Below are positions 34,358 through 43,414 of a DNA stretch of 64,000 bases, piece after piece. Positions within the stretch are counted from its first letter, which is position 1, and each line of letters begins with the position of its first letter. The notes below the pieces were generated by a model, which saw only the letters and a program-made list of their open reading frames with translations, ran no database searches and had not been told where the DNA came from. Position numbers and translations under genes: made by a program. This DNA comes from Fictibacillus nanhaiensis (lineage in GTDB: Bacteria; Bacillota; Bacilli; Bacillales; Fictibacillaceae): the NCBI RefSeq assembly GCF_019801215.1, contig NZ_JAHVJO010000002.1, forward strand, positions 62,001-126,000, in the 5' to 3' direction.

Positions 34358-34617
34358 TTTCACTCAGGCGGAATCTATTTATACACCCAACCGCAATAGG
34401 TAAAATTAGTAAAAAAGTATTGATAGAATTTTCACTAAATTATGACATTTAACCCAATGCAAATCTAAAACTTTCTGCTATTATTGTTGTAAATTGTAAA
34501 ACAATGTTGATAAAGGAGGTCAGATGTTTTAAAGAAATGCCTTTAAATTCATCTTTGACTACACATGATTATCGGCATACACATTCACGGTAAAAAAAAT
34601 AATAAGGGGTGTCAAGA
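34358..34617 (+). other. Upstream region of the Phr-like gene with a two-codon mini-ORF
   Basis: No gene of normal size. The region is AT-rich. At 34512-34532 an ideal Shine-Dalgarno (AAAGGAGGTC) precedes ATG TTT TAA, a two-codon open frame, about 95 bases before the Phr-like start. No convincing sigma-A or sigma-H promoter could be fixed by eye, though TTGATA lies near 34420. Confidence 0.45.
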
Positions 34618-34749
34618 ATGAAGAAAATGGTAGGTGCTCTAGTTGGCGTTACTTTAGCAGGTGCATTATTGATTGGAGGGTTTGTTTCCTATCAACCTAC
34701 AGTGTTTCAAGCAGAACACGGCAAAACATTTTCTCCACCAAAAAACTAA
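34618..34749 (+). CDS. Phr-like exported signalling peptide precursor
   Basis: 43 codons, missed by longer-ORF searches. MKKMVGALVGV starts a basic residue pair plus hydrophobic signal segment (about 4-24), then SYQPTVFQA, and a hydrophilic C-terminus ending KTFSPPKN. The size, the export signal and the short charged tail match Phr pre-pro-peptides of Bacillus, whose C-terminal penta- or hexapeptide is cut out, re-imported by Opp and inhibits the cognate Rap. Candidate mature peptide: the last five residues, SPPKN. The ribosome binding site AAGGGGTG is 6 bases from the ATG. It is followed by its own terminator and then by a Rap-like gene, the reverse of the usual rap-phr order. Confidence 0.6.
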   Translation: MKKMVGALVGVTLAGALLIGGFVSYQPTVFQAEHGKTFSPPKN

Positions 34750-34793
34750 CTATTAAAATAGACTAGTTTACACCACGACATATAAGGATCAGC

Positions 34794-34830
34794 AAAGAGG
34801 GAACAGAGCATTCAACGTTCCCTCTTTTTT
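34794..34830 (+). terminator. Terminator between the Phr-like and Rap-like genes
   Basis: AAAGAGGGAAC/GTTCCCTCTTT perfect 11-bp stem followed by six T. The Rap-like gene therefore needs its own promoter in 34831-34984. Confidence 0.9.
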
Positions 34831-34984
34831 GTTTGTTTTCTCCCGGTTGCTGCACACATCTATACGTTTGGGAGTTTAGGATAAAAGTTAGGGAATTATT
34901 TTCAATAAATTCCGACAATTTACTCAATCCTACCATAATTCTCTCATGCTAAAATTGTGTCAAATTGTAAATTAATGCTAAAGA

Positions 34985-36106
34985 ATGGGGGCGGATATTT
35001 TGGAGGTAAAAGTAACAAGTACGGAGCAGATGATTCAGTTGTTAAACAACTGGTACCATGAGATTTTGTCTCAAAACGTTGTTCATGCGCGGAAATTCAA
35101 AGTGGAGATCGACGAAAAAATTGCTACGATGGAAGTTGATCCTTCACAGACTCTTTTTATCTACTATTCCTTGCTATGTTTTCGGTACCAAATTTTAATC
35201 AATCAATTATGGGAAGCAAGGTACACACTCAACAAAATAGACTTTGAGAAAACAGGACAAACTGACGATTTTCTATCCTATTATTATAATTTTTTTAAAG
35301 CCATTTATGCAACGACGATTGGCCGTTATAAGGAAGCTAAAATGCATTACCGTTTAGCCGAAAATTTATTAAAACAGTTTCCTGATGACATTGAAAAAGC
35401 TGAATTTAATTATAAAGTGGCTACCTTCTATTATCATATCCGCCAGCCGCTTCATGCCGTTAATCATGCCTTAAAAGCAAAAGAATTCTTTGAAAATAAG
35501 AAGGGATACGAGATTAAAATAGCAGGCTGTGAAAACATTGTAGGACTTGCCTCAACATCGTTAAAACAGTACAGAGAAGCTGAGGAAAACTTTCTCTCTG
35601 CATTAACCATTCTCAATAATTATGGCTTGCACATTGAACAGTTTGACTTAATGATCCGCTATAATCTTGGTCTGTTGTATGCTGAGCAAAACCTTTCCGA
35701 AAAGGCGATCACTCATCTAAAAAATGCATTTGAGGACGAGGGTTCGGATTACAAAACTACCTTCTTAATTGCTCGTGAATATTTAAAGCTTGGAGACAGG
35801 GATGTTGCGGATGAATGGATCAGCCGTGGATCAAAAATAGCAGGTGAATTACAAAATGAAGAATACGAGCATCACTTTGCTATTTTGAGGGTATTTAATC
35901 ATCTTTCTCATCCTGAGCAATTAGAAGAAACGATAGAGGCTGCTATTACATTTTTTGATTCTCAACACTTATGGGGATACATACAAGACTATGCCGAGAA
36001 AGTTGCTTCTGAATTCTATAAAGTACAGCATCATGAGAAAGCCAGTAAGTATTTTCATCTTGCCCTTGAAGCAAAATCTCATTTATATAGAGAGCAAGCA
36101 AATTAA
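34985..36106 (+). CDS. Rap-family tetratricopeptide regulator
   Basis: 373 residues. An N-terminal helical bundle (about 1-100, with 'LLNNWYHEILSQNV' and 'DPSQTLFIYYSLLCFRYQ' as in Rap proteins) is followed by six or so tetratricopeptide repeats (about 100-370; for example 'AKMHYRLAENLLKQFPDDIEKAEFNYKVA' and 'AEENFLSALTILNNYGL'). Rap proteins either remove the phosphate from Spo0F or block response regulators, and are inhibited by imported Phr peptides. The length matches. Start: ATG 34985 has only a weak site; a TTG at 35000 after GGGGGCGG gives a better start. No phr gene follows it; the terminator is directly downstream. Confidence 0.85.
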   Translation: MGADILEVKVTSTEQMIQLLNNWYHEILSQNVVHARKFKVEIDEKIATMEVDPSQTLFIYYSLLCFRYQILINQLWEARYTLNKIDFEKTGQTDDFLSYYYNFFKAIYATTIGRYKEAKMHYRLAENLLKQFPDDIEKAEFNYKVATFYYHIRQPLHAVNHALKAKEFFENKKGYEIKIAGCENIVGLASTSLKQYREAEENFLSALTILNNYGLHIEQFDLMIRYNLGLLYAEQNLSEKAITHLKNAFEDEGSDYKTTFLIAREYLKLGDRDVADEWISRGSKIAGELQNEEYEHHFAILRVFNHLSHPEQLEETIEAAITFFDSQHLWGYIQDYAEKVASEFYKVQHHEKASKYFHLALEAKSHLYREQAN

Positions 36107-36119
36107 TAGCTATTGTAGC

Positions 36120-36148
36120 AGCAGCTGATAAAATACAGCTGCTTTTTT
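36120..36148 (+). terminator. Terminator after the Rap-like gene
   Basis: AGCAGCTG/CAGCTGCT stem with an 8-base loop and T6, 14 bases after the stop codon. Confidence 0.9.
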
Positions 36149-36150
36149 CA

Positions 36151-36187
36151 ATGAAAAAAATGACTTGGCACACTCTTAGGTCATTTT
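36151..36187 (-). terminator. Terminator after the PAS-STAS gene
   Basis: AAAATGAC/GTCATTTT arms with a T-run on the minus strand, right after the stop codon of the PAS-STAS gene. Confidence 0.75.
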
Positions 36188-36194
36188 ACATCAT

Positions 36195-36968
36195 TTATAT
36201 TTTTTCAAACCGATAACCAAGCTCAGAAACTACGTAACGAATGGCAGAACGGAATGACACAAAGGATAGCTGGTTCGTCTTTATTCCAAGTGTCACTATA
36301 TTCTTCACCATATCTTGTGTAAAGCCACAATAAAGAACTTTTGCTCCCATTAATTCAACTGTACTCGTTAATTTCTGTATTTCATGTCCAAGTTCAGGGT
36401 CCTCGATCGTAGTAACACCTGAAAAATCAATAAGCACATACTCCGCTTGATTTTTTAAACATTCGTTTAACAGTTTGGTAGTTACGTTCTCCATTCTTTC
36501 TATTGACAATTCGCCTACTAATGGAACAAGAAGACTGTTTTCTGCAACGGTAGGCAGAATAGGAGCAGAGAGTTCATGAATCAATGCTCTTGTTTTTTCT
36601 TTTTCTTTTTCACGCTCAGTAATATCTTTCCACGTGAGAAGGTATCCTATTTTTTCACCCTTTACGATCAGTTCTTTTACAACTAGTCTTGCAACAAATC
36701 GATTAAAAAGGACAAGCTGCATGTCGATTGGAAAGTTACCTTTTTCAAGCATTTCTTCCTGAAAAGAAGGGTCTTTATGAAATCTTGCAATCGGAGTTCC
36801 GATAAGATCTTCTGCGTGATCAAGTTTAAGGTATGGTTTTATCGTGTCTATAAATATCTTGGCGGAACCGTTCATCCAAGCAACATGATAATCTAAATCA
36901 ATAATAAAAAGATTTTCTTCCAAACAATCTAGTGTATCCGTAATGGCTACATCCAACTGGTTCCCCAT
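36195..36968 (-). CDS. PAS-STAS protein (RsbR-type stress regulator)
   Basis: About 257 residues. The N-terminal PAS domain (about 10-120) contains 'ENLFIIDLDYHVAWMN' and ends 'GYLLTWKDITERE'. A linker helix follows, then a C-terminal STAS domain (about 145-255) with 'VPLVGELSIERM' and 'YVLIDFSGVTTIEDPELGHEI'. The last segment is the site of serine/threonine phosphorylation by RsbT in RsbR-type stressosome proteins, and two Thr are present there. The start is ATG 36968 after GGGGGATGG. No rsbS or rsbT gene is adjacent, so it is an orphan stressosome-type sensor. The ligand sensed by PAS is unknown. Confidence 0.85.
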   Translation of the reverse strand: MGNQLDVAITDTLDCLEENLFIIDLDYHVAWMNGSAKIFIDTIKPYLKLDHAEDLIGTPIARFHKDPSFQEEMLEKGNFPIDMQLVLFNRFVARLVVKELIVKGEKIGYLLTWKDITEREKEKEKTRALIHELSAPILPTVAENSLLVPLVGELSIERMENVTTKLLNECLKNQAEYVLIDFSGVTTIEDPELGHEIQKLTSTVELMGAKVLYCGFTQDMVKNIVTLGIKTNQLSFVSFRSAIRYVVSELGYRFEKI

Positions 36969-37109
36969 TATGCCATCCCCCATCTTTTGTGCTTTCTATA
37001 TCCTATACAACTATTTACCTATGTACTATATCTAGCTTCTTTCTACTTTATCTTACAGTACTTGCCACCCTTTATGTAAGCGTTATCTAAATCTTTACAA
37101 AAAAGACTG

Positions 37110-37138
37110 TTGTACATTATACAAACTACATGTAGAAT
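37110..37138 (+). promoter_or_regulatory. Promoter of the hom-thrC-thrB operon with a palindrome at -35
   Basis: TTGTAC, 17 bases, TAGAAT give a good sigma-A promoter 58 bases before the hom start. TTGTA-N5-TACAA (37110-37124) is a perfect inverted repeat over the -35 box and a candidate operator. Confidence 0.65.
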
Positions 37139-37195
37139 GTCTCTATCAAACACACAGATGTATTTCTAAGAAAAACAAAAGAGGTGGTCATGTTG

Positions 37196-38485
37196 ATGGA
37201 TTCTGTATCGGTAGGACTATTAGGATTAGGAACAGTTGGCAGCGGTGTCGTTCGAATGATTGAAGGAAATCGCGAAGAACTTCAACATCGCGTGGGATGT
37301 CCAGTATATATTGAAAAGATATTGGTTCAAAGCATGGAGAAAGAGCGACTCGTTTCCATTAAAGAGGATTGGCTGACACAGCAGCCCTCTGAAGTATTAC
37401 AGAACTCATCTATTCAAGTCGTGATTGAAGTAATGGGGGGAATTGAATTAGCACGTGAATATATAACGCTTGCCCTTCAAAATAAAAAACATGTTATAAC
37501 CGCAAACAAGGATCTAATGGCCTTACATGGAGAAGAATTGTTGCAGATTGCGTATAAAAATGGCTGTGACCTTTTTTACGAAGCAAGTGTTGCTGGCGGA
37601 ATCCCGATTATCCGTTCACTTGTTGATGGACTCGCATCTGATCGCATAACCAAAATGATGGGTATTGTTAACGGAACTACCAATTATATTCTTACAAAGA
37701 TGGATAAACAGCAGCGAGATTACGAAGAAGTCCTAAAAGAAGCACAGGAGCTAGGGTATGCTGAAGCCGATCCCACTTCTGATGTAGAAGGAATCGATGC
37801 TGCGAGAAAGATGGCAATTCTATCAACTCTTGGCTTCTCCATGCATATCCATCTCGATGATGTAAATGTAACCGGAATTTCACGGGTCACACAAGAGGAT
37901 TTGGAATATGCCAGGCAATTTGGTTACACGTTAAAGCTAATCGGCAACGCGAAAAAAGACAATGGGAAAGTAGAGATAAGTGTTGAACCTACTCTGCTGC
38001 CAGATTCGCACCCCCTCGCAAGTGTCCAAAACGAATACAATGCCGTGTATGTTTATGGTGAATCAGTCGGCGAAACCATGTTTTTTGGACCAGGTGCCGG
38101 CCAATTGCCTACAGCTACATCTGTTGTCTCAGATTTAGTTGCGGTAGTAAAAAATATGAGATTAGGCGTAAATGGTAAAACTGCTGTCGCTCCACAATTT
38201 ATTAAACAGCTAAAACAGCCTGAAGAAATTCTTGGGAAATTCTTTTACAGATTGCACATAAAAGATGAAGCTGGCGCTTTTTCAAGCATTGCTTCCCTCT
38301 TTGCCCTTCATGAAATATCACTGGAAAAATTGATCCAAAGCCCGGTTGATCAAAAAGGGATCGCAGAAGTCGTAATCGTTACCCATGGTACGAACAAGCA
38401 TCAAGATAATCAAGTATATAACTTGCTCAGAGATTCAGAAGTCGTACAGGAGATAAAAAGTCACTATCGGGTGGAAGGAGCTTAA
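37196..38485 (+). CDS. hom: Homoserine dehydrogenase
   Basis: About 429 residues; reduces aspartate semialdehyde to homoserine with NAD(P)H, the branch point to threonine and methionine. The N-terminal Rossmann motif is '[16 protein letters not shown]' (about 4-20), the catalytic region includes '[12 protein letters not shown]' and '[20 protein letters not shown]' (about 205-225), and a C-terminal ACT domain (about 350-425) gives feedback control by threonine. Start: ATG 37196, eight bases after AGAGGTGG; earlier in-frame GTG and ATG codons overlap that site. First gene of hom-thrC-thrB. Confidence 0.95.
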   Translation: MDSVSVGLLGLGTVGSGVVRMIEGNREELQHRVGCPVYIEKILVQSMEKERLVSIKEDWLTQQPSEVLQNSSIQVVIEVMGGIELAREYITLALQNKKHVITANKDLMALHGEELLQIAYKNGCDLFYEASVAGGIPIIRSLVDGLASDRITKMMGIVNGTTNYILTKMDKQQRDYEEVLKEAQELGYAEADPTSDVEGIDAARKMAILSTLGFSMHIHLDDVNVTGISRVTQEDLEYARQFGYTLKLIGNAKKDNGKVEISVEPTLLPDSHPLASVQNEYNAVYVYGESVGETMFFGPGAGQLPTATSVVSDLVAVVKNMRLGVNGKTAVAPQFIKQLKQPEEILGKFFYRLHIKDEAGAFSSIASLFALHEISLEKLIQSPVDQKGIAEVVIVTHGTNKHQDNQVYNLLRDSEVVQEIKSHYRVEGA

Positions 38486-38486
38486 C

Positions 38487-39545
38487 ATGCATTGGAAAGG
38501 TTTGCTGACTCGCTACAATGAATATTTGCCCGTTAACGAGAACACACCGTCTCTATCGCTGAATGAAGGAAATACTCCCCTCATTCCCTTGCATCATTTA
38601 TCAAAAGAGTGGGGAATTTCTTTATATGCTAAATATGAAGGTGCAAACCCTACCGGTTCTTTTAAAGACAGAGGAATGGTGCTAGCCGTTGCAAAAGCGA
38701 AGGAAGCTGGAAGTAAAGTCATTATCTGTGCATCTACTGGAAATACTTCCGCCGCTGCTGCCGCATATGGAGCCCGTGCCGGACTACGTTGCATCGTTGT
38801 CATTCCGGACGGGAAAATTGCCCAAGGCAAGCTTGCTCAAGCGAAGATGTATGGAGCGGAAATTTTTGCGATACAAGGAAATTTTGATGAAGCTCTTGAA
38901 ATGGTCAAACAAATGAGTGAAGAGGAAGGATACACCCTCGTTAATTCAGTTAATCCATTTCGATTAGAAGGACAGAAAACAGCAGCGTTTGAACTTGTAG
39001 ACGCACTCGAACAGGCTCCGGACATTCTCGCAATTCCTGTTGGCAACGCTGGAAACATAAGTGCTTATTGGAAAGGTTTCAAGGAATATCATTCTTTAAA
39101 ATCGACTGGTCTGCCAAGAATTCACGGCTTTCAGGCAGCTGGTGCAGCACCTATCGTTAATGGAAGCGTAATTGAAAATCCAGAAACAATAGCAACCGCC
39201 ATTCGGATCGGCAATCCAGCCAGCTGGCAATTGGCAACAGAAGCACTAGAAGAATCCGGTGGATGCATTGACAGTGTAACGGATGAAGAAATACTAGAAG
39301 CCTATCAGCTGTTAGCATGCAAAGAAGGCGTTTTCGCAGAACCCGCTTCATGCAGTACGATTGCAGGTTTATATAAACAAATGAAACAAGGGCTACTGCC
39401 AAAAGGAGTGAAAGTTGTTGCCGTTTTAACAGGAAATGGTTTAAAAGATCCTGACATCGCCTTAAAAACTGTAGCAAAAGAACCCGCTATCATTCCAAAT
39501 GACCTCGAACAATTACGTCAGCAGCTAAAAGGATGTGTCGTTTAA
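38487..39545 (+). CDS. thrC: Threonine synthase
   Basis: 352 residues; converts O-phosphohomoserine to threonine with pyridoxal phosphate. The PLP lysine lies in '[11 protein letters not shown]' (Lys about 60) and the Gly-rich phosphate cup is '[14 protein letters not shown]' (about 178-191). Other motifs are '[17 protein letters not shown]' and the late '[10 protein letters not shown]'. It starts one base after the hom stop codon and ends directly at the thrB start, as in the Bacillus hom-thrC-thrB operon. Confidence 0.96.
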   Translation: MHWKGLLTRYNEYLPVNENTPSLSLNEGNTPLIPLHHLSKEWGISLYAKYEGANPTGSFKDRGMVLAVAKAKEAGSKVIICASTGNTSAAAAAYGARAGLRCIVVIPDGKIAQGKLAQAKMYGAEIFAIQGNFDEALEMVKQMSEEEGYTLVNSVNPFRLEGQKTAAFELVDALEQAPDILAIPVGNAGNISAYWKGFKEYHSLKSTGLPRIHGFQAAGAAPIVNGSVIENPETIATAIRIGNPASWQLATEALEESGGCIDSVTDEEILEAYQLLACKEGVFAEPASCSTIAGLYKQMKQGLLPKGVKVVAVLTGNGLKDPDIALKTVAKEPAIIPNDLEQLRQQLKGCVV

Positions 39546-40457
39546 ATGAAACAAGAAGCCTTTTCCATTTCTGTACCGGCAAGCACTGCAAATCTTGGTC
39601 CAGGCTTTGACTCCGTCGGGCTTGCACTTAACCGATACCTAATCGTTCACGTTCAGCCATCACATAAATGGGAAATAATTTTTCACGGGAAAGATCTGCA
39701 ATCCTTGCATCAGGATGAAGAGAATTTAACCTTAAAAGCAGCCCAATATACAGCACATCAATATGGGAGAGAGCTTCCCCCTTGCCGTTTGGAAATGGAA
39801 AGCACTTTTCCACCTTCTAAAGGGATGGGGAGCTCAGCATCTGCTATTGTTGCTGGTATTGAGCTTGCTAACATCCTTCTGGAACTTCAACTTACGAGAA
39901 AAACAAAAGCACTGTTTGCGAGCCGTTTGGAAAAACACCCTGACAATGTAATTCCCGCAATCTATGGAGGACTTACCATTAGCTTTTTCAATGGAACAGA
40001 GATTGATACAGTTCACGTTCCTGAAGTTGCTGTTGAGATGATCGTTGCCATTCCAGATCATGTTCTTCATACAAAACAATCACGCGGGTCGTTGCCGAAC
40101 CTCCTTCCTTTCAGCAAGGCTGTGGAAGCGAGCGCTATCAGCAATGTTCTTGTTGCATCGTTGATAAAAAATGATTGGAAAAAAGCAGCGGATATGATGA
40201 ATCGGGATCTTTTCCATGAACCTTTCCGCTCAAAATCTGTCCTTTATTATTCCGAGCTGAAACAAGCGGCCATTTCCCTTGGAGCTTATGGTGCAGCCAT
40301 TAGCGGCTCTGGACCGACGATTGTCTGCTTTACTCCTCATCAGAAAGCGGCGGCCATTAAAGAACAACTTTCCTTGCAGTTTCCAGATTATCACTTTGAA
40401 ACCCTCTTTCCGGATCGAAAAGGGGTTTCCGTCAAAAAAGCTGTTTATGCTATTTGA
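39546..40457 (+). CDS. thrB: Homoserine kinase
   Basis: 303 residues; GHMP kinase that phosphorylates homoserine. The N-terminus has 'SVPASTANLGPGFDSVGLAL' (about 8-27), the ATP loop is 'PPSKGMGSSASAIVAGI' (about 84-100), and the C-terminal motif is 'GAYGAAISGSGPTIVCF' (about 247-263). The ATG directly follows the thrC stop codon. The ribosome binding site must lie inside thrC (AAAGGATG). Last enzyme gene of the threonine operon. Confidence 0.96.
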   Translation: MKQEAFSISVPASTANLGPGFDSVGLALNRYLIVHVQPSHKWEIIFHGKDLQSLHQDEENLTLKAAQYTAHQYGRELPPCRLEMESTFPPSKGMGSSASAIVAGIELANILLELQLTRKTKALFASRLEKHPDNVIPAIYGGLTISFFNGTEIDTVHVPEVAVEMIVAIPDHVLHTKQSRGSLPNLLPFSKAVEASAISNVLVASLIKNDWKKAADMMNRDLFHEPFRSKSVLYYSELKQAAISLGAYGAAISGSGPTIVCFTPHQKAAAIKEQLSLQFPDYHFETLFPDRKGVSVKKAVYAI

Positions 40458-40546
40458 TAGGACCATTTTCGTTATTTCTCTTCATTGCGTTTTGTTTGCT
40501 CCCACCGTGGAAAACAATACTATACGCTTTTAAGGAGGAGATAAAC

Positions 40547-40678
40547 ATGGAGGAAGAAAAAAAGGATATTTTTAAAGAACAAGAAAAAAAGAGGCAAGCA
40601 AAACAACAAGCTAAATATGAGAACAACAAAAGAATGCCAAATGAACAAAACCGAATGATTGATACACAAAAAAGATAA
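40547..40678 (+). CDS. Small highly charged protein, unknown
   Basis: 43 codons, MEEEKKDIFKEQEKKRQ at the start and NRMIDTQKR at the end, with Lys, Glu, Gln and Asn making up most residues. It is hydrophilic, with no membrane segment. A strong AAGGAGGAG lies 6 bases before the ATG. It follows thrB by 89 bp and is closed by a perfect 14-bp terminator, so it could be the last gene of the thr transcript or a separate one. I recognise no family; many such small charged proteins in Bacilli are made during sporulation. Confidence 0.6.
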   Translation: MEEEKKDIFKEQEKKRQAKQQAKYENNKRMPNEQNRMIDTQKR

Positions 40679-40708
40679 GGATTAAGCCTTTAGAGCTTAA
40701 TCCTTATC
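40674..40708. terminator. Bidirectional terminator, small ORF / GH18 gene
   Basis: Perfect 14-bp stem GATAAGGATTAAGC/GCTTAATCCTTATC with a 7-base loop; the stop codon of the small gene is within the first arm. Confidence 0.9.
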
Positions 40709-40709
40709 T

Positions 40710-41891
40710 TTATTTTTGGGCTATTTTAAATTCATCCCTTAAAGATGTCCAGTTTTCCGGGAACGGTTCACCCAGCACCCAATAACCCAACCCTCGTAAT
40801 TTATATTGCTTGACCAATTTATTTTTCGCTTCAGCACTCTGCTCATTTTCAAACCAAACAACGTGTTCTTTTCCGCTATCATCTTTATAGTTAAAAAACG
40901 GTGCTTGTGCATCATTATCATACTTCACCGTAGCACCTTCTTTTAAAGCAAGATCGTGGGCTTCAGCAGGTGCAATGCGTTTGGCAAACTTGTTGCCCTT
41001 CTTATACGGAAGTGTCCAATCATAGCCGTAAAGAGGTGCACCCATTATAATTTTTTCTGGCGGGATTACGGAAACGGCATAATCTACCACTTTTTTTACT
41101 TGAGGAACAGGTGCGACAGCCATTGGTGGCCCGCCTGACCAGCCCCACTCATACGTCATAAGTACAACAAAATCAGCAAGCTCCCCATGACGTTTATAAT
41201 CATGAGCTCCATGCCAAGGTCCCTTTTGTTCATCACTCGTTTTTGGAGCAAGTGCGGTCGAAACTTTAAATCCTTCTTTTTGCACGAGTGGAATAATCGT
41301 TTCTAGAAAACCATTGTATAACTCTCTGTCTTCTTCTTTTATATGTTCAAAATCAATATTAAGAGCTTCGTATCCCTTTTGTTTCATCGTACTTATGACA
41401 CTGCCGATTAGTGTTTTTGATGCTTTTTTATCGGTAAAAATGTTATGTGCGATATCTGGTGAAAAGTTCCCTTCTGAGAAGTTTGTTAACACCATCATAG
41501 GTACGGAGTTTGATTTTTTAACAACGTTTAATGCGGCCCAGTCCTTGATTGGTTTCAATGTTCCATCTTTATTTACTTGATAACTGAAAAAAGCCACATA
41601 AGTTAAGTCGTTAACCACTTCTTTTACATCTTTTACAGATTGCTTTGCTTCAAGAGGCTCTAGAAAACCGAGGGTTTCTATTTTTGTTCTACCATGATTT
41701 GTTTCAGCTTTTGATGTATCTTGTTGTTTTTTCTTAGGGGAACTGATTTGTTCAAGCCTGGGACTTTCTCTTGTTTCGCTACTCATGTTCTTTGGTGCTG
41801 CTTCACTCTCTTTCTCTTTCATATTATTGGTACCGCCGCAGCCTCCTAAGACCAGAGAAAAAGCGGCAAGAAACATTATTGCCTTTTTCAT
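40710..41891 (-). CDS. GH18-family lipoprotein (chitinase/cortex-lytic type)
   Basis: 393 residues. A lipoprotein signal with lipobox VLGGC (Cys about 18) is followed by a Ser/Lys-rich linker (about 19-65) and a glycoside hydrolase 18 domain (about 68-390). The catalytic motif is reduced to 'ALNIDFEHIKEED' (Asp-x-Glu, about 196-208). Other parts are 'VSTALAPKTSD', 'DFVVLMTYEWGWSGGPPMAVAP' with the active-site Tyr, and 'WVLGEPFPEN' near the end. This type resembles SleL/YaaH-like N-acetylglucosaminidases acting on the cortex, but there is no LysM domain, and lipid anchoring differs. Substrate (peptidoglycan or chitin) unproven. Confidence 0.88.
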   Translation of the reverse strand: MKKAIMFLAAFSLVLGGCGGTNNMKEKESEAAPKNMSSETRESPRLEQISSPKKKQQDTSKAETNHGRTKIETLGFLEPLEAKQSVKDVKEVVNDLTYVAFFSYQVNKDGTLKPIKDWAALNVVKKSNSVPMMVLTNFSEGNFSPDIAHNIFTDKKASKTLIGSVISTMKQKGYEALNIDFEHIKEEDRELYNGFLETIIPLVQKEGFKVSTALAPKTSDEQKGPWHGAHDYKRHGELADFVVLMTYEWGWSGGPPMAVAPVPQVKKVVDYAVSVIPPEKIIMGAPLYGYDWTLPYKKGNKFAKRIAPAEAHDLALKEGATVKYDNDAQAPFFNYKDDSGKEHVVWFENEQSAEAKNKLVKQYKLRGLGYWVLGEPFPENWTSLRDEFKIAQK

Positions 41892-42034
41892 ACATAAACC
41901 TCCTTCGTTTTCGTTATTTTCCCTTGAGATTCCCTGTTATATTCTGTTTTCAAATAAAAGCGAATGACATTTGTCCTTTTTTACGGTTTTTTTTCATGAA
42001 ATAACAAAAAATAAAGGATGTCAGGAGGGGTTGA

Positions 42035-43393
42035 ATGGTGGAAAATCCAAAAAACGGCGCCGTAAATACAGAAGGCCATCTAGCATGGTGGCAGCTATCT
42101 TTAATAGGAATCGGATGTATTATAGGGACGGGATATTTTTTAGGTTCAGCAGTTGCGATAAAACTAACGGGACCTTCAGTCGTGTTTTCTTATCTTGCTG
42201 CTGCGGTTGGAACATTTATCGTTTATGATGTATTGGCTAGAATGTCTGCAGCAGATCCTCAAAAAGGCTCATTTTGTGCCTATTCTAAAAATGCATTCGG
42301 ACATTGGGCAGGCTTTAGCTGTGGATGGGTGTATTGGATATCTGAAATGTTGATTTCAGGTAGTCAGCTAACAGCTCTGTCTATTTTTGCTCGGTTTTGG
42401 TTTCCTACTATCCCAATGTGGGTATTTGCTGTTATTTTTTCTGTATTAGGCTTAGCGGTCGTATTAGCTGGAACAAAGGGTTTCGAACGGGCAGAAAACA
42501 TATTCGCGGTAATTAAAATAGCTGCCATCTTCATGTTTATTCTTTTAGCAACTCTTGTGATATATGGATGGTTCGGGGGAGAATCCTTAAAACTTGAAAT
42601 TCCAGACAAGAAAAATCTTCTTTTTCCAAATGGCGTTTCAGGATGGTGGAGTTCTTTAATTTTTGCTTTTTACGCATTTGGTGGGATTGAGATCATGGGT
42701 TTGATGGCGATTCAGCTTAAAGAAAAAAACGATGCTCCAAAAGCTGGGAGCTTCATGTTAATCATGTTAGCTATTATTTACATGGCTTCCATCTCACTCG
42801 CTTTGCTCCTAATCAGCTGGAGATCATTTGAGGAGAAACAAAGTCCTTTTATTACGGCATTAGAAGGATTTGATCTTGCTTTTTTTCCTCATGTTTTTAA
42901 TGGAGCCCTTATTATCGCTGGTTTCTCCACCATGACTGCATCATTATTTGCCGTAACGAACATATTAATGACACTTTCTGAAACAGGAGATGCACCGAAA
43001 ATTTTCACGACAAAAATGGGTAAAAAACGAAAAGTTCCGGTCCCTGCATTAGGATTAACTGCGGCTGGCCTGCTTTTTTCCATCTTTCTTGCTTTACTTA
43101 TGCCAGGTAAGGTATACGAGTATATCACAACGGCTGCAGGGCTGATGCTTCTTTACAATTGGTGTTTCATCTTACTTGCCTCAAGGCGCCTCTTAAAAAA
43201 AGACACATCTAGTTCCGTAAAATATATTGTGGGAATTGTTTTGATCTTAGCGGCGATAAGCGGTACGGCGATGCATGATACGAGCAGGATGGGCTTGTTT
43301 TTTAGTCTAGGCTTCATAGCCGTAATCTCGCTTGTTTTATTAAAGATGAAAAAGAAGTGGGAAAACAACAAAAAATCCGATTCCCCTCTATAG
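42035..43393 (+). CDS. Amino acid permease (APC family)
   Basis: 452 residues with 12 predicted transmembrane helices. The N-terminal 'GHLAWWQLSLIGIGCIIGTGYFLGSAVAI' carries the substrate-binding G-x-G-x-G region of APC family transporters, and 'YSKNAFGHWAGFSCGWVYWISE' is the typical TM3 part. It resembles the Bacillus lysine/aromatic/GabP-like subgroup, but substrate cannot be told. Start ATG 42035 behind AGGAGGGG. Divergent from the GH18 lipoprotein gene. Confidence 0.9.
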   Translation: MVENPKNGAVNTEGHLAWWQLSLIGIGCIIGTGYFLGSAVAIKLTGPSVVFSYLAAAVGTFIVYDVLARMSAADPQKGSFCAYSKNAFGHWAGFSCGWVYWISEMLISGSQLTALSIFARFWFPTIPMWVFAVIFSVLGLAVVLAGTKGFERAENIFAVIKIAAIFMFILLATLVIYGWFGGESLKLEIPDKKNLLFPNGVSGWWSSLIFAFYAFGGIEIMGLMAIQLKEKNDAPKAGSFMLIMLAIIYMASISLALLLISWRSFEEKQSPFITALEGFDLAFFPHVFNGALIIAGFSTMTASLFAVTNILMTLSETGDAPKIFTTKMGKKRKVPVPALGLTAAGLLFSIFLALLMPGKVYEYITTAAGLMLLYNWCFILLASRRLLKKDTSSSVKYIVGIVLILAAISGTAMHDTSRMGLFFSLGFIAVISLVLLKMKKKWENNKKSDSPL

Positions 43394-43403
43394 AGAATCG
43401 GAT
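43368..43403 (-). terminator. Terminator for the M29 gene inside the permease 3' end
   Basis: ATCCGATTC/GAATCGGAT stem with T-run on the minus strand. It overlaps the final codons of the convergent permease gene. Confidence 0.75.
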
Positions 43404-43414
43404 CAGTAAAAACG

